From NCBI RefSeq assembly GCF_014192015.1, contig NZ_JACHXJ010000002.1, forward strand, positions 1,612,001-1,676,000: a stretch of DNA of 64,000 nucleotides, given 5' to 3'. Both the position numbers and the translations under genes were made by a program. The first letter of the stretch is position 1. Each line of letters begins with the position of its first letter. Shown piece after piece: positions 8,464 to 17,380 of the stretch. This stretch comes from Paenibacillus rhizosphaerae. Its GTDB lineage: Bacteria > Bacillota > Bacilli > Paenibacillales > Paenibacillaceae. Below the pieces are notes generated by a model that made no database searches, was not told where the DNA came from, and saw only the letters and a program-made list of their open reading frames with translations.

Positions 8464-9350
8464 GCACCCGAATGAGTAGCCGGATGGTGCATGCCCATAG
8501 CAATTATTATCAAAGTAGAAAGTTAAGGCAGCGAGTGGGGATGGCTGTACTCATTGCAGTGCTGACGGCCTTAGCCATGATTATATTGATGCCGCTTTGG
8601 TGGATGATTTCAACATCGCTCAAATCGCTGAATGAAATTATGAGCTATCCGCCGACCTGGATTCCGGAATCGTTCCATTGGGAGAATTACAGGCTAACTT
8701 GGAGCAGAGGAAACTTCACCCGTTATACGCTCAATACGCTTTTGCTTGCAGGGGTAGGCGTTATAACTCATGTTCTGTCCAATACATTCATCGCATACGG
8801 GTTTGCCAAAATCAAGTTTCCGGGTAGGCAAATGCTGTTTACCGTTATGCTGGGAACGATGATGATTCCTGGTTTCGTAACGCTCATTCCGACGTATATT
8901 ATGTTCGCCAAGATCCACTGGGTCGGCACTTACTTGCCGTTAATGGTGCCGGGGTTGTTCGGATCGGCTTACCAGATTTTTTTAGTTCGCCAGTTCTATA
9001 TGTCGATTCCGAACGAACTGATTGAAGCAGGCAAGATTGACGGAGCGAGCCATTACTACATCTGGTGGAAAATCATGATTCCACTCGCCAAGCCGGCCGT
9101 CGTTGTCATCGCGATTATGACTTTTCAGGGAGCATGGAATGATTTTCTGGGACCTCTGATTTATATCAGCAAGGAATCGATGTTCAATCTGCAAATCGGT
9201 TTGCAGTCTTTCAAAGGGCAGGAAACGACGCAGTGGCATTATTTGATGGCGGGGTCACTCATCGTCTTGGCTCCGGTGATCGCCCTATTTTTCTTCTTTC
9301 AACGTTATTTCATTGAAGGCATGAACATTTCGTCGGGTACAAAAGGTTAA
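8460..9350 (+). CDS. ABC sugar transporter permease (MalG type)
   Basis: A 296-residue inner-membrane protein with six membrane segments and the EAA loop EAGKIDGASHYYIWWKIMIP. It begins after an ATGA overlap with the preceding permease, its heterodimer partner. The PLWWMISTSLKSLNE start and NDFLGPLIYI segment are typical of MalG-type subunits. A 127-base spacer without a clear promoter separates it from the aldolase gene, so read-through from 5973 is likely. Confidence 0.92.
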   Translation: MSTRMSSRMVHAHSNYYQSRKLRQRVGMAVLIAVLTALAMIILMPLWWMISTSLKSLNEIMSYPPTWIPESFHWENYRLTWSRGNFTRYTLNTLLLAGVGVITHVLSNTFIAYGFAKIKFPGRQMLFTVMLGTMMIPGFVTLIPTYIMFAKIHWVGTYLPLMVPGLFGSAYQIFLVRQFYMSIPNELIEAGKIDGASHYYIWWKIMIPLAKPAVVVIAIMTFQGAWNDFLGPLIYISKESMFNLQIGLQSFKGQETTQWHYLMAGSLIVLAPVIALFFFFQRYFIEGMNISSGTKG

Positions 9351-9477
9351 CGTTAACGGTTGAAGCGAAGGGTGCGAGTTTATGGACAATCTGGACACTA
9401 GTCAAACAAGATCAGTCACCGTGGGGACGCTTGCGAAGTCGTCATGAATAGACAGACATTAAAGGAGATAGATCACG

Positions 9478-10410
9478 ATGGGGAGAAAGAAACCGGGCAA
9501 TGTGATTATTCTGAAAGAAGGATTGGAGCAAGCAGAGAAGAACGGCTATGCGCTGGGTTCGTTCTCGCCAAGGTATACGCCGATGATCGCCCCTGTTCTA
9601 AGAGCCGGGCAAAAAGCACAATCGCCGCTCATCGTACAAATTTCAAGCAAGGAGCTTGTCCGTTATGAGATCACTCCGAAAGAATTCGCCGATGAATTTT
9701 ACGAGATGATCAAGTCGGAGATGATTACCGTGCCGGTCATGCTGCATTTGGATCATACGAAAGAAATGGCGGTTATCCGTGACGCGATCGAAGCGGGGTT
9801 CACTTCAGTCATGATCGACGCCTCCGAAAAACCGCTAGAGGAGAATATTTCCGCCTCAGCGGAAGCGGCTGCCTATGCTCACTGTCACGGCGTCTCGGTG
9901 GAAGCAGAACTCGGCATGATCGGTACAACCGATTTCGTGGAGACGGACAAAGACGAGGAACTATACACGGACCCCCTGGAAGCTCTTCGATTCGTTCGAG
10001 ATACGAAGGTCGATGCCCTAGCCGTATCCTGCGGGACGGCGCATGGCGTCTATATGGTGAAGCAGCCTCGCATCGATTACGACCGGCTGCAGTCGATCCG
10101 TAAACTGACTCCGGTACATCTTGTTCTGCATGGAGGTTCAGGGGTCCCGGCCGAGATGATAAGAAGGGCGATTACCCTTCCTGGTGGCGGTGTCAGCAAA
10201 GTAAATATCGCCACCGACCTGGAACTTGCATTTCTCGGAGCGCTGGGCAGATCAGAGCGCATGACCAACGAAGAGTGCCGGCTTTTATCCCCGGAAGACC
10301 TTGAGAAAGGCCGCGCTGCAGTCGAAGCCGTCGTATCCGATAAGATCGCCAACTTCCTCGGCAGCTCGGGGAAAGCAGCCTTTGAATCCATCGATTGGAG
10401 TGAGGGATAA
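9478..10410 (+). CDS. Class II (zinc) ketose-bisphosphate aldolase family protein
   Basis: A 310-residue TIM-barrel protein of the FbaA/GatY/KbaY family. It shows HLDHTKEMAVIRDAIEAGF (first zinc ligand region), the acidic EAELGMIG segment, AVSCGTAHGVY and the phosphate-binding VLHGGSGVP. Such enzymes cleave fructose or tagatose 1,6-bisphosphate, or related sugar phosphates, into two trioses. The LDHT and CGTAHG variants differ from the LDHG and IGTSHG of housekeeping enzymes, which suggests a special substrate. AAAGGAG lies 10 bases before the ATG. Its position inside a mannosidase/NagA cluster suggests that it finishes catabolism of the released sugar. The exact substrate is unknown. Confidence 0.85.
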   Translation: MGRKKPGNVIILKEGLEQAEKNGYALGSFSPRYTPMIAPVLRAGQKAQSPLIVQISSKELVRYEITPKEFADEFYEMIKSEMITVPVMLHLDHTKEMAVIRDAIEAGFTSVMIDASEKPLEENISASAEAAAYAHCHGVSVEAELGMIGTTDFVETDKDEELYTDPLEALRFVRDTKVDALAVSCGTAHGVYMVKQPRIDYDRLQSIRKLTPVHLVLHGGSGVPAEMIRRAITLPGGGVSKVNIATDLELAFLGALGRSERMTNEECRLLSPEDLEKGRAAVEAVVSDKIANFLGSSGKAAFESIDWSEG

Positions 10411-10412
10411 TC

Positions 10413-12851
10413 GTGAAATCAAATACGAGTACGCAGAATAAGCTGTACATGATCGGCAATGCCCATCTGGATCCGGTGTGGCTCTGGCCGTGGCAAGAAG
10501 GCTTCCAGGAAACGAAAGCGACTTTCCGTTCTGCGCTTGACCGAATGAATGAATACGACGATTTCATCTTTACTTCCAGTTCCGCTCAGTACTACGAGTG
10601 GGTCGAGAAGAACGATCCGGCGATGTTCGAGGAAATTAAATTACGCGTCGCCGAAGGTCGTTGGGTCATTGTCGGCGGCTGGTGGGTACAGCCGGACTGC
10701 AACATTCCGAGCGGTGAGTCCTTCGTCCGTCAAGGGCTGTACGGGCAGCGTTATTTTAAGGAAAAATTCGGCGTTACCGCCAAGGTTGGATACAATGTGG
10801 ACAGCTTCGGCCATTTTGGCATGATGCCGCAAATATTGAAGAAAAGTGGCATGGATTATTATGTGATGATGCGTCCGATGCCGAACGAAAAAGGGCTGCC
10901 GGGGCGGCTCTTCAAGTGGGAATCCGACGATGGATCCAGCGTGCTGACGTTTCGTATTCTGTTCGAGTATTGCTCCTGGAGTAAAGATCTCGAGAAGCAT
11001 ATCCGGCGCTGTGAAACGGAACTTAGGGCGCCTTTCGACCAATTGATGTGCTTTTACGGCGTCGGGAACCACGGTGGAGGTCCCACGAAAGAAAATATAG
11101 AGAGCATCAAGCGGATGCAACTCGAAGATGAAACGGCTGAGCTTGTATTCAGCTCCCCCAATGACTTTTTTGCGGAAATGGAAGAGCGTCAATTACCGAT
11201 TCCGGTCGTACATGACGATCTTCAGCATCATGCCAGCGGCTGTTATGCAGCACATTCGGGCGTCAAACAGTGGAATCGCAGGGCAGAGAACCTGATGGCT
11301 GCCGCCGAGAAAATGTCCTCGATTGCTTCCTGGACGACAGGGCAGCCGTATCCCCAGGATTACGACCGTGCCTGGAAAAATATTTTGTTTAATCAATTCC
11401 ACGACATATTGGCCGGCACAAGTATTGAGTCAGCCTACGAAGATGCCCGTAACGAATACGGCGAGTCCCTCGCAATCGCGGCAAGAGGGCTTAATTATGC
11501 AGTGCAGTCCCTTTCGTGGAACATTGATATTGAAGAGGAAGAGCATATGAAGCCGATTGTCGTCTTTAATCCGCACGCATGGTACAGCCGGGTGAACGTC
11601 GAAGTCGAGGTTGGCGGTCTCAAAGACGAGCATATCCTTGTGGACGACGAGAGCAGGGCTGTCCCGTTCCAAAGCGTGCAGCCTGCCGCGACTTGCAGCG
11701 GGCGCACCCGCTTGAGCTTCATTGCTGAGCTGCCGTCGCTCGGTTATCGTGTATACAAACTGACGATGAATCCGTCCGTGCCGAAATCGTCCGCATCTCC
11801 CATTCAAGCGAGCGATTACACCTTGGAGAACGACCGGTTTCGTATGGAATTCGATCCTCAAACCGGGTACATTGCATCGCTGATGGATAAACGAGCTGGA
11901 GTCGAGGTGTTTCGAGATTTAGCGGCGAGACCGGTTGTTATCGAGGACAAGACCGATACGTGGAGCCATAACGTGTTTCACTTCAACCGGGTCATCGGGC
12001 AATTTAAGGCTGAAAGCATGCAGCTGGTTGAGCATGGACCGGTCAAATCTGTCATTCGGGTAAAGAGCGTCTACGGGAATTCCCGCCTTGTGCAGGATTT
12101 TACGATGTATCGGGAACTGGACCAGATTGACGTCAAAGCGACGATCGATTGGCGGGAGCAATTCAAAATGTTGAAATTGGTCTTTCCGGTAAATTTTATT
12201 TTTACCAGACAATCCTACGAGCAGCCTTACGGCTTCATTGAACGCGAGCATAACGGCGAAGAGGAGCCGGGTCAAGCGTGGATCGATTATTCCGGTATAA
12301 CGAGAGAACATAACACCGTTTATGGCGTTAGTTTAATGAACGATTCTAAATACAGTTACAGCATTCATAACAAAGAAATGGCAATTACGATGCTGCGAAG
12401 TCCGATTTATGCGCATCACGATCCGCTAGTTCCATCGCCGAACGGACATTATTCATTCATAGATCAAGGTATTCAAATCGTTCATTATTCCATTCTGCCG
12501 CATGAAGGTAATTGGGAGACAGCAGGTACGGTCATGCGTGCCGCCGAACTTAACCAGCGCCCGATTACCGTCATCGAAACGTATCATAAGGGCAGCTTGT
12601 CGCAGAGGGATTCGTTTTTGTCGGTTGACCAAGATCAGGTCGTGGTAAGCGTATTGAAAAAGGCCGAGGACAGTGATGACCTGATCCTGCGCGCGTATGA
12701 AACGACGAAATCGGCTACCCGTGCGGTGATCAGGCTGCCGAAATGGAATCGCATCATTGAGGCGGACTTCGGCCCGTGCGAAATCAAGACGTTCCTTATT
12801 CCCAAAAACGCGGATGCTCCAGTCCGGGAAACCAATTTGATCGAATGGTAA
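10413..12851 (+). CDS. GH38 alpha-mannosidase
   Basis: An 812-residue protein with the GH38 catalytic domain at the N-terminus: GNAHLDPVWLWPWQEG (zinc ligands His and Asp), then VGYNVDSFGHFGMMPQIL, in which Asp130 is the expected nucleophile. GNHGGGPTKEN, the central three-helix region (NQFHDILAGTSIESAYEDA) and a long beta-sandwich C-terminus follow. It has no signal peptide, so it should hydrolyse imported alpha-mannosyl oligosaccharides in the cytoplasm. The GTG start lies 2 bases after the aldolase stop, with GGAGTGAGGG as ribosome site, so the two are co-transcribed. Length fits bacterial GH38 enzymes. Confidence 0.93.
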   Translation: MKSNTSTQNKLYMIGNAHLDPVWLWPWQEGFQETKATFRSALDRMNEYDDFIFTSSSAQYYEWVEKNDPAMFEEIKLRVAEGRWVIVGGWWVQPDCNIPSGESFVRQGLYGQRYFKEKFGVTAKVGYNVDSFGHFGMMPQILKKSGMDYYVMMRPMPNEKGLPGRLFKWESDDGSSVLTFRILFEYCSWSKDLEKHIRRCETELRAPFDQLMCFYGVGNHGGGPTKENIESIKRMQLEDETAELVFSSPNDFFAEMEERQLPIPVVHDDLQHHASGCYAAHSGVKQWNRRAENLMAAAEKMSSIASWTTGQPYPQDYDRAWKNILFNQFHDILAGTSIESAYEDARNEYGESLAIAARGLNYAVQSLSWNIDIEEEEHMKPIVVFNPHAWYSRVNVEVEVGGLKDEHILVDDESRAVPFQSVQPAATCSGRTRLSFIAELPSLGYRVYKLTMNPSVPKSSASPIQASDYTLENDRFRMEFDPQTGYIASLMDKRAGVEVFRDLAARPVVIEDKTDTWSHNVFHFNRVIGQFKAESMQLVEHGPVKSVIRVKSVYGNSRLVQDFTMYRELDQIDVKATIDWREQFKMLKLVFPVNFIFTRQSYEQPYGFIEREHNGEEEPGQAWIDYSGITREHNTVYGVSLMNDSKYSYSIHNKEMAITMLRSPIYAHHDPLVPSPNGHYSFIDQGIQIVHYSILPHEGNWETAGTVMRAAELNQRPITVIETYHKGSLSQRDSFLSVDQDQVVVSVLKKAEDSDDLILRAYETTKSATRAVIRLPKWNRIIEADFGPCEIKTFLIPKNADAPVRETNLIEW

Positions 12852-13034
12852 CAACGGCTGGCGTAACGATAACTCTTCGCTGCCATTTGCGTTCAATGTC
12901 ATGCCGTTTGGGAAATCTCTGATTTTGGTATAAGGCTGTCGATCATTTGCAGTCCACCCTTCATCGGGTATGATAGAGTCAGGTCTATTTTCCTAAGTGA
13001 GGAATCGGCAGGATGAAATCAAGGAGGGCAAGTA

Positions 13035-13832
13035 ATGATCGTTAAGGAAAGGCGCAACAAGATCAAAGAGCTGCTATTCAAGGAACACAGTGTGAAGGTA
13101 TCCGACCTGGTGCGTGAATTTAACGTATCCGAGGAGACCATCCGGCGCGATTTGAATCAGTTGGAACGTGAAGGAGTATTAGTCAAAAATTACGGGGGCG
13201 CCGTTCTGGTAGATGAGCTGCACGTGGCGGTCAATCAGATCGCCCCCGTGCAAGTCCGAAGATTCGAGCATTTCGAGGAGAAGGATGCCATCGGTGCCAA
13301 AGCGGCATCCCTTGTCGAAGATGGACAAATCGTCATTCTTGACGCAGGTTCGACGACATGGTGCGCTGCAAGCCATATGAAGCATCTGAAAGATCTCACG
13401 ATCGTCACGAACGGCATTAATATCGCGGAGGAATGCGCAAGTTCGGAAGATGCGAAAATTTTTCTTCTTGGCGGTCAATTAGTTAAGAAATCGATGAGTC
13501 TCGTCGATCCACAGGCAGAGTCAGAACTGCAAAATTACGCTGCAAATGTCGTGTTTTTGGGCACTTCGGGCATTTCGATTAAAAAGGGATTTACGAGTTC
13601 AGATCTCTATGAAGCCGAAATGAAAAGGGCGATGGTCGGGACGGCCCAGAAAGTCGTTATCTTAGCGGACCATACCAAATTTAATCGGCATGCGCTCATC
13701 TCGTTCAGCAGTTTTCAGGATGCCGACATTCTCATTACGAGTGAGTGGACGGATGACTCTGTACTGAAAGTCATTGAGCAGCAGGGCGTGGAAGTCATGG
13801 TTGTACCAGTTGGAAGAGAACGGATGCCATGA
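13035..13832 (+). CDS. DeoR/GlpR family sugar-metabolism regulator
   Basis: A 265-residue regulator. Its N-terminal winged helix carries the DeoR signature (RRNKIKELLFKEHSVKVSDL, then VSEETIRRDLNQLEREGVL), followed by a GSTTW and GTSGI sugar-phosphate-binding domain (DAGSTTW, VVFLGTSGI, DHTKFNRHALISF). DeoR proteins are usually repressors relieved by a phosphorylated sugar intermediate, here probably of the aldolase/NagA pathway. AAGGAGGG precedes the ATG. It lies between the mannosidase and nagA and likely controls this cluster together with CcpA. Confidence 0.9.
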   Translation: MIVKERRNKIKELLFKEHSVKVSDLVREFNVSEETIRRDLNQLEREGVLVKNYGGAVLVDELHVAVNQIAPVQVRRFEHFEEKDAIGAKAASLVEDGQIVILDAGSTTWCAASHMKHLKDLTIVTNGINIAEECASSEDAKIFLLGGQLVKKSMSLVDPQAESELQNYAANVVFLGTSGISIKKGFTSSDLYEAEMKRAMVGTAQKVVILADHTKFNRHALISFSSFQDADILITSEWTDDSVLKVIEQQGVEVMVVPVGRERMP

Positions 13833-13895
13833 GTGGCCCAGGTATAACCAGGAATCGGTTGGTAACCGTTTCGGAATGAAGGGAGGACACCATTC

Positions 13896-15086
13896 ATGAC
13901 AAGCTGGAAAATTTACAATGTACAGGTGGCATTGCCGGATCGGATTGCAGATCATGCGACGGTCTGGGTGGAGGAAGGCCGGATCACTGGTATTCAGGAA
14001 CATACCCCAAGCGGTACCATCCGTTTGGAAATAGGGGAAATACCTACGGCATTGTGCGAATCGGTCGATGGCCAAGGACAACTGCTGATTCCCGGCATGA
14101 TTGACGTTCATATTCATGGAGCAAACGGTTTTGATATGATGGACGGCATGGAATCGAGTATTCAGGAGGTGTCCCGTATTTGTGCGCTCACCGGATGCAC
14201 TTCGTTTCTGGCTACATCCGTCACTTCCTCACTCGAGGATTTGATGTCCATGATTCGAAGTGTAAAGCAAGTTGCCGGGAAGGAAGTTGGAGCACGGATA
14301 GCAGGCATCCATTTGGAAGGTCCGTACTTAAACGTTAAACGAAAAGGTATGCAAAACGAAAAATACCTTCGGCATCCTGATATCCAAGAGATGGCGCATA
14401 TCTTTAAAGAAGCGGGCGATCTTATTCGGATGGTCACGATTGCGCCAGAGCTGCCCGGCGGGATGGAATTGCTTACGTGGTTGATAGATCGAGGCGTCAT
14501 CGTGGCATTGGCTCATTCCGACGCGACCTATGAGGAGGCCAAGTTGGCGTTCCAAGCCGGCGCGAGCCACGTGACACACTGTTTTAACGGGATGAGGCCT
14601 ATTCATCACCGCGATCCCGGCCTGGTCGCGGCCGCATTTGAAGAGCCTCATGTTAGCCTGCAGGCCATCGTGGATCATGTACATCTTCATCCTGCTATTG
14701 TTAGGCTAATGCATCGTTTAAAAGGGGCGAGTGGAATGGTACTAATCACCGATGCTCTGCAAGCCATGGGACTTGGGGATGGCGTTTACCAGTTTGGCGG
14801 CCATGAAGTGACCGTTACCGACGGGACGGCAAGACTTAAGGACGGAACGCTCGCTTCCAGTACGGTAACGATGAATGAAGCGCTTAAACATACCGTAGAG
14901 CTCGGAATATCGCTAACCGATGCCGTGCAGATGGCATCCATGACCCCTGCCAGGGTGCTTGGGCTAGACCAAATCGGCAATATAGAAATCGGCAACAGCG
15001 CTGACCTTGTCCTATTAAATGAGAGATTCGGCGTCGTTTGGACCATGATTGGCGGGCGCGTGATACACGATGAGCATCATATTTAA
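13896..15086 (+). CDS. nagA: N-acetylglucosamine-6-phosphate deacetylase
   Basis: A 396-residue amidohydrolase with the complete NagA motif set: GMIDVHIHGANGFDMMDG, GIHLEGPYLN (metal-binding Glu), ALAHSDATYEEA, HCFNGMRPIHHRDPG, IVDHVHLHP and LITDALQAMGLGDG (catalytic Asp). It removes acetate from GlcNAc-6-phosphate to give glucosamine-6-phosphate. GGGAGG precedes the ATG. A nagB deaminase is not in the window. Together with the mannosidase it suggests breakdown of glycans containing both mannose and GlcNAc. Confidence 0.93.
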   Translation: MTSWKIYNVQVALPDRIADHATVWVEEGRITGIQEHTPSGTIRLEIGEIPTALCESVDGQGQLLIPGMIDVHIHGANGFDMMDGMESSIQEVSRICALTGCTSFLATSVTSSLEDLMSMIRSVKQVAGKEVGARIAGIHLEGPYLNVKRKGMQNEKYLRHPDIQEMAHIFKEAGDLIRMVTIAPELPGGMELLTWLIDRGVIVALAHSDATYEEAKLAFQAGASHVTHCFNGMRPIHHRDPGLVAAAFEEPHVSLQAIVDHVHLHPAIVRLMHRLKGASGMVLITDALQAMGLGDGVYQFGGHEVTVTDGTARLKDGTLASSTVTMNEALKHTVELGISLTDAVQMASMTPARVLGLDQIGNIEIGNSADLVLLNERFGVVWTMIGGRVIHDEHHI

Positions 15087-15214
15087 TGGTAATCTATTCA
15101 AATGGCAGGAGGGAGCCAGGAAACGGGCGTTTCATTAACAGTTAAGCTGATTCAACATAAGAAAATCGGGATGTATGAGGAACGTCCACTCACGGCGACA
15201 GTCCGGATTTTTTT

Positions 15215-15337
15215 ATGTGGTATAAGGAATTTCTGATGCCAGAGACGGAGAAGTATATATATCTGGAGAATACACATCGGGAGCCTCTGGCTGACGATGT
15301 GCTGGCAGTACGTCTTTTAAATAAGTTGTTTGATTAA
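15215..15337 (+). CDS. Short open frame, 40 residues, unknown
   Basis: An ATG opens a frame reading MWYKEFLMPETEKYIYLENT then a leucine-rich end. It has no ribosome site and follows a T-run, so it may be a C-terminal scar of a lost gene. It is immediately followed by a strong hairpin. I do not recognise a family. Confidence 0.2.
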   Translation: MWYKEFLMPETEKYIYLENTHREPLADDVLAVRLLNKLFD

Positions 15338-15386
15338 GAGGAACATCCCTCGTCATCCCGTTGACGCGGGATGCTCCTCTTAATCA
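15334..15386. terminator. Long hairpin downstream of the nagA region
   Basis: TTAAGAGGAACATCCC and GGGATGCTCCTCTTAA form a 16-bp stem with one mismatch. There is no strong T-run, so termination is likely but not certain. Confidence 0.55.
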
Positions 15387-15524
15387 TATAGTTTAACAAT
15401 GTTAATATATATTTTTCCTCGGTTCCAACTTGAGTATAGAATGAAATTTAAAGGGACATTGTAATCCAATATCCAAGTACAAGCCCGCCAACACCGCGGC
15501 TTTTGCTCACTATTTTATATTCTC

Positions 15525-15608
15525 ATTAAGCTAATGGGAAACAATAGCTCAATGAAGACTTTTGAAGGCAGCAGTTTTTTTGATCGGCTGCTTTTTTCAT
15601 TAAGACAT
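15525..15608 (+). repeat. Element A copy (degenerate full unit)
   Basis: Left half AAGCTAATGGGAAACAATAG is followed by CTCAATGAAGACTTTTGAAG, the GGCAGC.../GGCTGC hairpin, a T-run and a mutated right half near 15600-15620. An open frame 15534-15848 begins inside the repeat and runs into unrecognised sequence; I do not consider it a proven gene. The region 15609-15991 also holds a hairpin, GAGGGTGTCCC.../GGAACACCCTC (about 15926-15960), resembling insertion-sequence ends. Confidence 0.75.
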
Positions 15609-15991
15609 CGGGCAGGTTATCGTTACATTGAGCATAAAGTGGCACTGGAAGGTTTATTCACAGTCAAGGGCGAGGATAATTATGACAAAGTGGACTATGA
15701 ATCCTTTTCAGCACTGGTGATTTTTACTTTGTTGAATCAGTTAATTTTCTCATATATCTACCACGTATCGGAATGGACAGTAAAAAGTCAAGCTGAGTGG
15801 GCACCAACACGAGCTTTTGTAGCCATAATGAATTACCATCTTGAGTAAAATTGGTTACCCACGAGTTTGCCGCAAGGCAAGTTACAATTAATTTGGGCTC
15901 GAAGGTCTGCTTTGATTCAACTGAAGAGGGTGTCCCAAAAGTAAACCTTGGAACACCCTCAGCAACAAAATAGGATGTTTGAAGATGATCA

Positions 15992-16176
15992 TGTGTCGAA
16001 GGACAAGAATATAGTCCCATTGAGAGTCGCTATTATAGCGGCTTTTTTGTTTTATCGGAACAAGTTCTTGTCCCGAGTCGAGGACAAGAACTTATTCCGA
16101 TTACCGTAATGGACAAGAACATAGACCGATTACCGATTAGATAAGTATCCCAACAGGGTACCCATGCAAAAATTCA
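15992..16176 (+). repeat. Element B copy 1
   Basis: Begins TGTCGAAGGACAAGAATATA and contains hairpin 1 (GTCGCTATTATAGCGGC plus T-run) and hairpin 2 with arms CGGAACAAGTTCTTGTCC (16056-16073) and GGACAAGAACTTATTCCG (16082-16099). The GACAAGAAC motif recurs several times. It ends next to the right half of element A at 16177. Confidence 0.85.
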
Positions 16177-16202
16177 TTAAGCTAACGGGCAGGATCGTTA
16201 CA
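16177..16202 (+). repeat. Element A right half
   Basis: ATTAAGCTAACGGGCAGGAT lies 74-100 bases upstream of the PP2C-like gene and directly after element B copy 1. Confidence 0.8.
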
Positions 16203-16275
16203 ATACTTGGTAAAAGGGGAAATGGTAAAATAGGTTGAGGATATTACAAAATAATATGAGTAAGGAGTGAACAAC

Positions 16276-17127
16276 TTGTTTGTTACTTATGAGGAGATCA
16301 CCAGGAAAGGCGTAGGGGTACTAAATGAGGATGCCATTATTACGCATCCGAAAGCAAATTTGTATGGAGTTTTGGACGGTGTATCTTCCTTGGTACCCTA
16401 TCTGAACACCAAAAAGGAAACAGGCGGTTTTACTGCCGCGAATCTGGTAAAAAACTACTTCGAATCTGTTACTGATCCTAGAAGACTAATGGACCACATG
16501 ATTGAGGTGAATGATCTTCTTAGGGAACAAATGGTGTTCGCTAATATTGATCTGAGGAAAAAGGAAGAACTATGGGGAGCAGCATTGGCAATTGTTCGTA
16601 TTCAGGATAATGGTGTGGAGTTTATACAGACAGGGGATTGCATGATTCTGGCTGTATATGAAGATGGGGAGGTTCGCCCATTAACATGGAAACAAGTTTC
16701 TCACTTAGAAGCTCCAGCATTCGCTAAATGGCAGGAAGGAATCACTAAAGGCTTAAATAGCCAGACAGAGCTTCATGAAACCGTTATTGATACAATAAGA
16801 AAGAACCGATACCGCGCTAATACAGATGGTGGTTACGGCGTCTTAAATGGGGAAAAGGATGCAGTTCGTTTTTTCGAATACGGAAAAATTAATCCGACGT
16901 GTTTAAAACATATCATTTTGTTGACTGATGGGATGTTTGTACCAACAAATATCGTGCCCGAACAGAGTTCGTATTGGAGCTTTGTTGCGCGAAGCATATT
17001 GAATAAAGGTATAAAACTATATACTCAAGAATTAATAGAACTTGAAGAATGCGATCCTGAGTGTATTCAACATATCCGCTTTAAGAAATCGGACGACAAG
17101 ACAGCAATGGTGATTAATTTTCATTAG
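16276..17127 (+). CDS. PP2C-family protein phosphatase-like protein
   Basis: About 283 residues with the order of PP2C motifs: GVLNEDA (metal-binding Asp of the NED motif), LYGVLDGVSS, EFIQTGDCMI and IILLTDGMF. PP2C enzymes dephosphorylate Ser/Thr in signalling or stress proteins in the cytoplasm. The frame opens at a GTG (16267), but AAGGAG at 16262-16267 sits 8 bases before an in-frame TTG at 16276, so I place the start there. It is a single gene bounded upstream by an element A right half and downstream by a left half with hairpin. No partner kinase is nearby. Confidence 0.75.
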   Translation: MFVTYEEITRKGVGVLNEDAIITHPKANLYGVLDGVSSLVPYLNTKKETGGFTAANLVKNYFESVTDPRRLMDHMIEVNDLLREQMVFANIDLRKKEELWGAALAIVRIQDNGVEFIQTGDCMILAVYEDGEVRPLTWKQVSHLEAPAFAKWQEGITKGLNSQTELHETVIDTIRKNRYRANTDGGYGVLNGEKDAVRFFEYGKINPTCLKHIILLTDGMFVPTNIVPEQSSYWSFVARSILNKGIKLYTQELIELEECDPECIQHIRFKKSDDKTAMVINFH

Positions 17128-17133
17128 CAGCTG

Positions 17134-17224
17134 CGCTAACGGGAAACGATAGTTGAATAACCGACAAGGATGAAGCTGCCAATTCTAATCGGCAGCTTCA
17201 TTAAGCTAAGGGGCAGTTTACACT
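17134..17224 (+). repeat. Element A, full unit (left half, hairpin, right half)
   Basis: GCTAACGGGAAACGATAGTT starts 10 bases after the PP2C stop. A hairpin GAAGCTGCC.../GGCAGCTTC follows, then CATTAAGCTAAGGGGCAG. The hairpin should terminate the PP2C transcript. Confidence 0.9.
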
Positions 17225-17380
17225 AATGATTACAAGAAATATACGCTTTGCTTATATAGGGTGATGGTCATGAAGACGTACAAAAGAAAAGTTGGTGGCT
17301 GTATCGACGAGTTAAGCAGGATAATATAGTTTCTGGTTGGAATTAGTTGGCGATAAGTTAGAGTGGAGGTCAATAAGACT

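Noticed and set aside
13662..14117. Minus-strand 151-codon frame across the deoR-nagA junction
   Set aside because: Overlaps two well-supported genes and has no recognisable domain.
15534..15848. 104-codon frame starting in element A
   Set aside because: Its first 25 codons are repeat sequence, and the remainder shows no domain or ribosome site; listed only in the repeat entry.
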